Shown piece after piece: positions 6,613 through 13,681 of a stretch of 25,948 nucleotides of DNA (position 1 is the first letter of the stretch; each line of letters starts with the position of its first letter). Under the pieces are notes generated by a model, which had not been told where the DNA came from, did not search any database, and was given only the letters and a program-made list of their open reading frames with translations. Source of the DNA: GWF2-50-93 sp049297395 (GTDB lineage Bacteria > Verrucomicrobiota > Lentisphaeria > Victivallales > GWF2-50-93); contig JBAQUG010000141.1 in assembly GCA_049297395.1 (NCBI GenBank), positions 1-25,948 on the forward strand, read 5' to 3'. A program made the position numbers and the translations under genes.

Positions 6613-9141
6613 ATGTCCGGGGATAAGATAGCATACCAGGGGGAGTTTTGTCCAGCGGTTCCGCCGATAAGGCGGCACGCGCAGTTCAACGAGTACCGGA
6701 GGCAGCTTGAGAGGATGGACCGGATCATCAGGAGCACCGGAGCCGATCTGATAAACCGATCCATCGGAACCCTGACGCGCACACTCATCGAGGAATCGAT
6801 TATCGTCTCGCTCGTTATCATCATATTCCTGCTGGACTTCGGCGGTGCGGCACGTGCCATCGTCACACTGCCCATCGCAGTGACGCTGGCGTTCATACCA
6901 ATGTATTTCATGGGGCTGACGACGAACATAATGTCGCTGGCAGGCATCGCAATCTCCATTGGTGTTCTCTGCGATGAAGCGGTGTCCATGGTCGAAAACG
7001 TGCATAAGAAACTGGAGCATGCCCCGCCGGGGCTTGACCGCAGGGCGCGGCAGGAAATCATCATCGGCGCCTGCAAACAGCTTGGCAAACCTCTCTTTTT
7101 CGCACTGCTTGTCATCACGGTCAGCTTCATGCCTGTATTCACGCTTGAAGCCCAGGAAGGCCGTCTTTTCAAACCGCTTGCTTTCACCAAGACCTTCGTG
7201 ATGGCCTGGGCGGCGTTCCTTTCCATCACCATAGGTCCGGCGCTTATAGTCCTGATGACCGGAGCCAAAGTCATTCCTGAATACAAGCATCCGATAAGCC
7301 GTCTGCTCCACAAAATGTACTATCCATGGGGCAGCTTGCTGATGACACGTCGCTTCCTCTCAATTCTCATCGCTGTAGCTGCGGTGGCTTCATCATACCC
7401 GATTTACAAGAGGCTTGGTTTGGAATTCATGCCTCCTCTCAACGAGGGAACTATACTCTACATGCCGACTTCGATGCCTACGATGTCGATCACGGAAGCA
7501 ACTAGGATCCTACAGATACAGGACCGCATCATCAAGCAGTTTCCCGAAGTGCTCACCGTGCATGGAAAGGCGGGCCGTTCCGAAACAGCCACCGATCCCG
7601 CGCCGATGGAGATGTTCGAGACAGTCATTCAGCTGAAGCCAGAAAACGAATGGCGGTATGTTCCAAATCCGCGCTGGTATTCGGGCTGGTCGCCGGAGTG
7701 GATGCATAAACTGATGAGGAAAGCATGGCCGGATATGCGATCTATGACCTGGGATGAGCTGATAACTGAAATGGACGAGGCGTTGCAGATCCCCGGACAG
7801 GTCAATGCCTGGACAATGCCTATCAAAGGGCGTATCGACATGCTCACCACTGGAATCCGCACGCCGATCGGCATCAAGATATTCGGTCCGAACCTGGAAG
7901 GTATCAGCAAGCTTGGAACACATCTCGAATCGGTGATGCGGGAGGTTCCCGGGACACGCAGCGTATTTGCCGAACGCACCGCAGGAGGATATTACATAGA
8001 CATAATTCCAAAACGCGCCGAAATTGCCCGTTATGGCCTGAATGTCGAAGATGTCCTCATGCAGGTGGAAATCGCCATTGGTGGAATGGCTGTCGCCCGT
8101 ACCATTGAAGGACGCGAACGATATACCATCAATGTCCGCTACAGCCGCGAACTTCGCGACGATGTTGAAAAAATTAAGCGCGTCCTTGTTCCGGTCATGT
8201 CTGCTCCTGAAGTCCAGGACGGAGCAGAAAAAGGAAAAGGCATGTCAGCCGGCGCAAGACCTGGGGCCATCCAGCAGGTTCCGCTTGGACAACTCGTCGA
8301 TATCCGTACCACCAGCGGCCCGCCTCTTATCCGCAATGAAAACGGATCGCTGACAGGCTGGGTCTATGTCGACATGACAGGACGTGACATCGGCGGCTAC
8401 GTCAAGGATGCCAAGAAGATCGTATCGGAAAAAATTGAGAAGGCAGGACTGCTGCCTACGGGTTACCGTCTTGAATGGTCCGGCCAGTACGAACATATGC
8501 TGCGGGTGAGCGAACGTCTCAAGTTGGTTGTGCCGATCACGCTGATATTGATCTTCGTGCTTCTCTACATGAACTTCAAAAGCGTTCCTGAAACCTTCAT
8601 CATCCTGCTTTCAATTCCATTCGCCATGACAGGCAGCATCTGGCTGTTATGGCTGTTGAATTACAATTTGAGCATTGCAGTCTGGGTCGGTATTATCGCA
8701 CTGGCTGGATTAGCCGCGCAAACAGGCACGGTAATGATAATCTATCTCGATGAGGCATTCCATGCCTTTCAGCGGGCTGGACGAATGAAGACCCAGTACG
8801 ATCTTTTCGAGGCAATCACATATGGCGCGGTACAGCGTGTCCGTCCAAAACTGATGGTTGTAGGAATGACGACTCTCGCATTGCTCCCGGCACTATGGGC
8901 CCACGGAGCCGGTGCAGAGGCAATACAGCGTATAGCCGCGCCTATGATCGGTGGTCTGATTACCAGCACAATCCTCACGCTTGAAATCGTACCCGCAATT
9001 TATTCGATATGGCGAGGACGGGAAGTCGAATGGGTCAAGGGACCGAAACCTCCGCGCAAGAGCTGGGAGGAAATGAGCGCCCAGTTCGTTGAGTGGGAGC
9101 GTCAGGAGCATCAGTCCAAATCTCCAGATGATAAAGTATAA
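6613..9141 (+). CDS. cusA: CusA/CzcA-type heavy-metal efflux RND permease, N-terminally truncated
   Basis: The protein has 842 residues; family members have about 1,040. An in-frame TGA at 6598 and AAGGGA at 6601 fix the start. Homology to CusA/CzcA begins near residue 44 (ADLINRSIG) with TM2 and runs to the end. The first transmembrane helix and much of the first periplasmic porter region are missing. The first ~40 residues do not look like RND sequence. Recognisable motifs include TLEAQEGRLFKPLAFTKTF, LEFMPPLNEGT, GKAGRSETATDPAP, MPIKGRIDMLTTGI, GWVYVDMTGRDIG, SGQYEHM, RVRPK and IQRIAAPMIGG. The helix normally reading AAE(F/T)GVVM reads AAQTGTVM, so the position of E. coli CusA Glu939 is Gln. 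No CusB or CusC gene is nearby. It is probably a non-functional or repurposed relic, although the remaining frame is intact. Confidence 0.88.
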   Translation: MSGDKIAYQGEFCPAVPPIRRHAQFNEYRRQLERMDRIIRSTGADLINRSIGTLTRTLIEESIIVSLVIIIFLLDFGGAARAIVTLPIAVTLAFIPMYFMGLTTNIMSLAGIAISIGVLCDEAVSMVENVHKKLEHAPPGLDRRARQEIIIGACKQLGKPLFFALLVITVSFMPVFTLEAQEGRLFKPLAFTKTFVMAWAAFLSITIGPALIVLMTGAKVIPEYKHPISRLLHKMYYPWGSLLMTRRFLSILIAVAAVASSYPIYKRLGLEFMPPLNEGTILYMPTSMPTMSITEATRILQIQDRIIKQFPEVLTVHGKAGRSETATDPAPMEMFETVIQLKPENEWRYVPNPRWYSGWSPEWMHKLMRKAWPDMRSMTWDELITEMDEALQIPGQVNAWTMPIKGRIDMLTTGIRTPIGIKIFGPNLEGISKLGTHLESVMREVPGTRSVFAERTAGGYYIDIIPKRAEIARYGLNVEDVLMQVEIAIGGMAVARTIEGRERYTINVRYSRELRDDVEKIKRVLVPVMSAPEVQDGAEKGKGMSAGARPGAIQQVPLGQLVDIRTTSGPPLIRNENGSLTGWVYVDMTGRDIGGYVKDAKKIVSEKIEKAGLLPTGYRLEWSGQYEHMLRVSERLKLVVPITLILIFVLLYMNFKSVPETFIILLSIPFAMTGSIWLLWLLNYNLSIAVWVGIIALAGLAAQTGTVMIIYLDEAFHAFQRAGRMKTQYDLFEAITYGAVQRVRPKLMVVGMTTLALLPALWAHGAGAEAIQRIAAPMIGGLITSTILTLEIVPAIYSIWRGREVEWVKGPKPPRKSWEEMSAQFVEWERQEHQSKSPDDKV

Positions 9142-9289
9142 TAGCTAAACGATCATATTGAAACGTTATGGAAGCATAATCCAAGAACATGCCTTGTGCC
9201 ATAAACTACCAAACAAATTGCAAGAATAAAAAAAAGAGGAGCCGAATTCTCAGGATTATGACTATGCCGCGATATTTATGAAGAAATGC

Positions 9290-10180
9290 TCATGTTTGTA
9301 TTTTCGACATTAGCTTTTTCACAATTGTCCCCTGAGCATAACTCTCTACCGTCCTTCTTAAATTTCTCGCCCCTGAACTCCTGCTGAACCCTTCCCTGAT
9401 CAGCGGTTCCAGCACTTTCCCATCGTATTCGAACTCGAATCCCTTCCCCCTCAGCCTTAGAACCTCCCTTTCCAGGAGAAGCTCCGTTATTTTCCTCTGC
9501 GATTGATAATCCAGCCTGTTGAACACAATTTTCTCATCTATCCTCGCAACCAGTTCCGGACGGAACTCCATCTGCAGCTGGTTCAGGACAGACCTCTCAA
9601 TGGTTTTGAATGGAACCTTTGATGCGTTCAGGATGTTTTCTGTCCCTATGTTCGACGTGAAGACGATATAAAATCCAGACAGGTCATAAGTCCTGTTATT
9701 GGACAATGTAATCTTTGCCGTATCGAGCATCTGAAGGAAGAGCATCAGTATCTGACTGTTTGCCTTTTCGACCTCGTCGAAGAGGAGTGTTCCCCCTTTG
9801 TGTCTTTCCAAAATCTGCCCAAGCCTTCCTACATTACCGTATTCGTCTCCCCGTAGCTCCTTTACGCTGTCGAAGTGCATGAATTCCGACATGTCGAACC
9901 TGAATAGTTTTTCCTCTCCGAACAGATGCTTTGTGAATGTCAGAGTGAGTTCAGTCTTTCCGACTCCTGTCGGGCCGAGGAAGATGAAGCTCCCCTTCGG
10001 CCTCTTCTCTGAGGTCAAGCCCAACTCCCCGCGTTGGAGTATTGAAACCACCCTCTCCACCGCATGATCCTGCCCGATTATGCATTTCCGCAGTTCGTCT
10101 TCCATGTATTTCAGCCTGTCCAGCAAGCACCTATCAAAAATAGCACAAATAATTCCGGAATTCCTGTTGACATTATCCAT
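9290..10180 (-). CDS. Stand-alone ClpB-D2-like AAA+ ATPase
   Basis: This is a 296-residue protein. The ATG at 10180 has a perfect AGGAGG four bases upstream, which favours it over an in-frame ATG at 10228. The fold is a single Hsp100 class II AAA+ module. It shows GQDHAVERVV at about 36-45, Walker A GPTGVGKT at 69-76, Walker B TLLFDEVEKA at 131-140, sensor 1 FTSNIGTENI, and sensor 2 GARNLRRTVE in the C-terminal small domain. The pore-loop region reads EYGNVG, unlike the usual GYVG of ClpB. There is no N-terminal substrate domain and no first ATPase ring. It is transcribed divergently from the T4SS operon. It may remodel or unfold a transfer substrate or relaxosome protein; that role is inferred from position and family. 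Identification as AAA+ is secure. Confidence 0.88.
   Translation of the reverse strand: MDNVNRNSGIICAIFDRCLLDRLKYMEDELRKCIIGQDHAVERVVSILQRGELGLTSEKRPKGSFIFLGPTGVGKTELTLTFTKHLFGEEKLFRFDMSEFMHFDSVKELRGDEYGNVGRLGQILERHKGGTLLFDEVEKANSQILMLFLQMLDTAKITLSNNRTYDLSGFYIVFTSNIGTENILNASKVPFKTIERSVLNQLQMEFRPELVARIDEKIVFNRLDYQSQRKITELLLEREVLRLRGKGFEFEYDGKVLEPLIREGFSRSSGARNLRRTVESYAQGTIVKKLMSKIQT
10131..10144. repeat. Palindromic repeat copy 1 (CTATCAAAAATAGC)
   Basis: CTAT and ATAG arms flank CAAAA. The site lies inside the 5' coding end of the AAA+ gene and differs by one base from a second copy 76 bp away. A downstream operator position relative to the AAA+ promoter is plausible. Confidence 0.55.
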
Positions 10181-10206
10181 GACACCTCCTATTTGTATAA
10201 AAATAG

Positions 10207-10220
10207 CTATCAAAGATAGC
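10207..10220. repeat. Palindromic repeat copy 2 (CTATCAAAGATAGC), candidate operator before virB2
   Basis: With the preceding G it forms a perfect 15-bp dyad, GCTATC-AAA-GATAGC (10206-10220), in the divergent AAA+/virB2 intergenic gap just upstream of the virB2 ribosome-binding site. A half-site AAAAATAGC abuts it at 10199-10207. A TTGACA at 10167-10172 could be a plus-strand -35 box, but the -10 is unclear. Confidence 0.55.
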
Positions 10221-10239
10221 AATGTCAAGGAGGATGGAG

Positions 10240-10575
10240 ATGAAGATTGATAAAAAGTTCTTGAAGGTGGTTTTTGTGCTGTCCCTGTTTTTAATGGCGG
10301 ATAGCCTGGTCATGGGGCAGGATGTGGGAAACAGCGGGAACCAGCTGCAGACGCTGAAAACGGCGATAAACGCGGTACTCGGGGTGATGTTCCTGATATC
10401 GTTCCCATGGGCGGTAGTCACCATCTGGCAGGGGGCGCAGATGAAGAAAAGAGGAGATCCGGAGGCTTATAATTCGATCATCGCAGGACTCTGGATAGCA
10501 GGGGCGGCGGTGATAATAGCGGTAATCTTCGCGGCATTCAACCTCAATGGAGCTGTCGGGACACCGACGTTTTGA
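10240..10575 (+). CDS. virB2: VirB2/TrbC-like pilin subunit
   Basis: This is a 111-residue protein. AAGGAGG at 10227-10233, six bases before the ATG at 10240, shows this is the start; an earlier in-frame ATG at 10222 precedes that ribosome-binding site. Residues 1-27 are a signal peptide (positive MKIDKK, hydrophobic core, then VMGQ). The mature part has two hydrophobic helices, INAVLGVMFLISFPWAVVTI and a C-terminal IIAGLWIAGAAVIIAVIFAAF, joined by a short basic loop, as in VirB2 pilins. It is the first gene of a long plus-strand T4SS operon and is followed directly by a VirB3-like gene. It would polymerise as the conjugative pilus. Sequence conservation in this family is poor, so the call relies on size, topology and order. 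Confidence 0.78.
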   Translation: MKIDKKFLKVVFVLSLFLMADSLVMGQDVGNSGNQLQTLKTAINAVLGVMFLISFPWAVVTIWQGAQMKKRGDPEAYNSIIAGLWIAGAAVIIAVIFAAFNLNGAVGTPTF

Positions 10576-10610
10576 AAATCCGAAATCCGAATTACGAAAC
10601 TCGAAATATG
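10576..10610. repeat. Five-unit heptanucleotide tandem repeat (AAATCCG type)
   Basis: Five 7-bp units follow one another without gaps: AAATCCG, AAATCCG, AATTACG, AAACTCG, AAATATG. The array fills the virB2-virB3 junction, and its last unit supplies an ATG usable as the virB3 start. From memory, arrays of this type occur between genes in many environmental bacteria. Confidence 0.65.
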
Positions 10611-10943
10611 GAAAATGATAAAATGGCAGATCTGATAATAACAAACACGAACTCAGCGACGGACTCTGAGGGAATGGCGTTCGGCCTGGCAGGAAACCTT
10701 TTCATATACCTTCTTGGAAGCATCATTGTCTCGATACTCGGTGTGACGCTGATGATTTCGGTTTTCGGGATTTCCGCGATAATCGCTCTTGCCCTTGGAA
10801 TCGTTCCTGTCGTCCTGACCCTTGCTTACCTGAAAATATTCAAGCACAGGAAGCCCCCGCACTACCAGGAAGACCTCTTTGAACTTTGGATAAGCGGTGC
10901 GGGACATGAGAGAAGAAGCTTTACCATCCGGAGGAACATATGA
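10608..10943 (+). CDS. virB3: VirB3-like inner-membrane protein
   Basis: The protein has about 111 residues. It has a short polar N-terminus, two adjacent transmembrane helices (GNLFIYLLGSIIVSILGVTL, then FGISAIIALALGIVPVVLTL), and a cytoplasmic tail with KPPHYQEDLFELW. That is the usual VirB3 layout, and VirB3 normally precedes VirB4, as here. The start is uncertain. ATG at 10608 lies in the tandem repeat, ATG at 10623 would shorten the protein by five residues, and neither has a strong ribosome-binding site. A TTG at 10572 overlapping the virB2 stop would extend the frame through the repeat. The stop overlaps the virB4 start (ATGA). Confidence 0.72.
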   Translation: MENDKMADLIITNTNSATDSEGMAFGLAGNLFIYLLGSIIVSILGVTLMISVFGISAIIALALGIVPVVLTLAYLKIFKHRKPPHYQEDLFELWISGAGHERRSFTIRRNI

Positions 10944-13681
10944 AGATTCCGGACGGATGGTTTGTGAACAACATGATAATCTTCAATGAGCCTGACGAGC
11001 GCGGCTGGGCGGCGAAGGGATTTATTGTCGAAGTCCCGGATCTTAGAAATGCTTCGAACGATTTGAAGAATGAATGGCACACGAAGATACTCCTCTATCT
11101 TGGGACGCTCAGGCCGCCGTTGAAGATACAGTTCCAGTGGTCTGTGGATTCGGACTACAGGCATGAACTACTGAAATACGATTTGGCCACGGAGCGCCTT
11201 GCCAGGAACAAATGGACATATTCGGTGAGGAAAGAGAGGTTTAGCAGGTACATGGACAGGATGCTGAACCGGAAACTGAGAAGGGAGAAGCTGAAAATCT
11301 ATCTTTCAGTTCCGATACATGCGACGCCGAAATCCCGAATTCCTGATAATGGAGAGGATGAATATTATAAAAGTCTTCTTGAATCCCTTTCCTCCCTTTT
11401 CGACAGGCAGGGCGAACTTCTGAACTGCTTTCTTGGAGGAAGCGGGGCGAGGCTGACTCCTATGACGGATCAGATGCATTATCTTCACTATGCGGAATTC
11501 CTGAATCCCGACTACAGGATCAGGAGCGACTATGATCCGATGAAGACCTTCAATCCGGAACTGTCGATCCAGGAGAACTGCTGGCATTCCGGAATTCATG
11601 GCAATCATAAAAAAGCATCTGGAGGGGGCAATGATTATGGATTCTTCATGGATGGATTCTACCACAGCATGATTGTCATGGACAGGTGGCCGCAGACGAC
11701 ATATCCGGGGATAATAGGTCATCTCACCGGGCTTCCGATACTTGACTATTCGATAACGGTGAACGTCCATCCGCTGAAGATAGAGGATGAGATAGGAAGG
11801 GAGGAGAAGGCGATTGAGAGGATTGCGGGCGACTACCAGAGCGAGAAGAAACATTCGTTACTCACCGCGCTGGACAAGAAGCGTAGGAAGGTGGACGCAC
11901 TTGCCGGAGGGTTTACATGTCCGTTCAAGGCGGAATTCATAATCAGGATAAGCGCCCAGACGAAGGAGGAACTCTCTGGCAGGTGCTCCGCCATAAAGTC
12001 CGCCGTGAACATGATGAACGGGGCCGGATACTGGGAGAGCTCGCTTCCGACGACCGCGATGAACCTTTTCTTCCAGACATGGCCGGGCTGGGTTTTCGGG
12101 AAATACTCCGGCCATGCGATATACGCGGAGAACCAGTATCTATCTGACATGCTTCCCATAAGTGCGACCTTTACCGGAAACCTCGACGATGCCGAGTCCA
12201 TCTACGAGGGGAGCTGTTTCAACCTTGTCGGGATAAAAAACTTTACGGACGGAGTTCCCCAGCACGCAGCGGTATTCGGGATGAGCGGAACAGGGAAGTC
12301 GGCGTTCATGACCGATCTGCTCTCCCAGACGGAATGCTTCTATGATTTCACCTGCATAATGGAGGAAGGGTTGAGTTATGGGATTTATACGCAGACGCAG
12401 GACTCGGCTCCGATAATAATCCATCCCGACAGCGAATACACGATAAACTATCTTGACACGCACGGGCTTCCGTTGAGTCCGCTGCATCTGGCGACTGCGA
12501 CGGCTCTGGCGGCGAAGATGGCCGGGACCGCCGGAGACGAGGACAGGCAGAACCTGCGGACTTCTCAGATAATGCAATACATCGACCAGCTCTATACGGA
12601 TGTCTATGAGGACTGGACAAGGGCGAACGCCGGGCTGCATCAGGAGATTGTCAGGAAGGCAATTTGCGTGAAGATATACAAGGAGACTGTCCTTCCTCCG
12701 GGGAGCACGGTCATCGACGCGTTCTCGGAAGTCCGGAACCTTCTTCTGAAGGGGGATGGTCAAATTCTTGAAGAGTTGCACAATATATCGGAGAAGGAGA
12801 TCACGGAATTTCTCTCCGAGCCGTCATCTGCAAAACTTGTCAGAGACATGGCGTTTTCCTATTTTAAGCCGGAGCAGTATCCGACGCACTCGGTACTTGT
12901 GGAGCTGATGCTGACATCACCGTTCAGGCAGCACGGCAGGGATGAGATAAAGAATCTTGCCACGCTCCTTTCCTCATGGAGCTTCTACGGGACGCACGGA
13001 AAGATATTTGACGGTACTACGAACATAAGGCTCGATGGGAAGATAGTGCATTTCGAGCTTGGCGGCATTCCTGATGCGGCGGAGGATCTCAAGAGGATGA
13101 CGGGCTTTCTCATCCACAACTTCACGCGCAACCACATAATGACGCTGCCGAGGAGTTCAAGGAAGAGGTATGTCTTCGAGGAGGCCGGAAGGATTCTGGA
13201 TATCGAGGGAGGGGAGAAGATCATTTCCGAGGGCTATGCACAGATGAGGAAGTATGGGACATGGATTGTCTCGATAGTCCAGCAGTATTCGAGGTTCAAG
13301 GACACGGGGATACGTCCAGTCGTGATGGGGAACAGCAAGCAGTTCTTTTTGATGAAGCAGAACGACAGGGGCGACCTGGAGGACATTTCAGAGGATATAG
13401 GCCTTCCTGAAATCACCCGCGAGCAGATAATGAACTATCCGAACCCTGAGAACCTCTCCAGGGAGAACAGGTTCTCGTCGCTCACATACTACCATCTTGA
13501 CAGCGGCAGGCCCGTCTGCGGGACGGTCAGGAACTTCTGTTCGCCGGAGATGCTCTACTGCAGTTCGACCGACGGGGCGCATTTCGAAAAGAGGGCAAAG
13601 GAGCTGAAGTGCTTTGGAAACGGCGACATCACAGAAGCAATAAGACATTTTTCAAATGATAAGAAGGAGGATATACCATGA
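10940..13681 (+). CDS. virB4: VirB4-family T4SS ATPase
   Basis: This is a 913-residue protein. The ATG at 10940 overlaps the virB3 stop and has GGAGG just upstream. The N-terminal half is the CagE/TrbE/VirB membrane-associated domain. The C-terminal half is a RecA-like ATPase with Walker A FGMSGTGKS (Gly447 to Ser454), Walker B YVFEEA (about 744-749), and the following YGTWIVSIVQQYSRF typical of VirB4. The family energises pilus assembly and substrate transport at the inner membrane. Length is at the upper end for the family. Together with VirB2, B3, B6, B8, B9 and B10 it makes the T4SS assignment firm. The stop overlaps the next start by ATGA. Confidence 0.95.
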   Translation: MKIPDGWFVNNMIIFNEPDERGWAAKGFIVEVPDLRNASNDLKNEWHTKILLYLGTLRPPLKIQFQWSVDSDYRHELLKYDLATERLARNKWTYSVRKERFSRYMDRMLNRKLRREKLKIYLSVPIHATPKSRIPDNGEDEYYKSLLESLSSLFDRQGELLNCFLGGSGARLTPMTDQMHYLHYAEFLNPDYRIRSDYDPMKTFNPELSIQENCWHSGIHGNHKKASGGGNDYGFFMDGFYHSMIVMDRWPQTTYPGIIGHLTGLPILDYSITVNVHPLKIEDEIGREEKAIERIAGDYQSEKKHSLLTALDKKRRKVDALAGGFTCPFKAEFIIRISAQTKEELSGRCSAIKSAVNMMNGAGYWESSLPTTAMNLFFQTWPGWVFGKYSGHAIYAENQYLSDMLPISATFTGNLDDAESIYEGSCFNLVGIKNFTDGVPQHAAVFGMSGTGKSAFMTDLLSQTECFYDFTCIMEEGLSYGIYTQTQDSAPIIIHPDSEYTINYLDTHGLPLSPLHLATATALAAKMAGTAGDEDRQNLRTSQIMQYIDQLYTDVYEDWTRANAGLHQEIVRKAICVKIYKETVLPPGSTVIDAFSEVRNLLLKGDGQILEELHNISEKEITEFLSEPSSAKLVRDMAFSYFKPEQYPTHSVLVELMLTSPFRQHGRDEIKNLATLLSSWSFYGTHGKIFDGTTNIRLDGKIVHFELGGIPDAAEDLKRMTGFLIHNFTRNHIMTLPRSSRKRYVFEEAGRILDIEGGEKIISEGYAQMRKYGTWIVSIVQQYSRFKDTGIRPVVMGNSKQFFLMKQNDRGDLEDISEDIGLPEITREQIMNYPNPENLSRENRFSSLTYYHLDSGRPVCGTVRNFCSPEMLYCSSTDGAHFEKRAKELKCFGNGDITEAIRHFSNDKKEDIP

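Noticed and set aside
6484..7313. Minus-strand frames of 275 and 240 codons
   Set aside because: Both mirror the RND gene. The plus frame has full CusA-type conservation, so these are shadows.
9166..9204. Imperfect dyad TTATGG...CCATAA after the RND gene
   Set aside because: The stem is broken and followed by an A-rich stretch, not T-rich, on the plus strand. Too weak to call a terminator.
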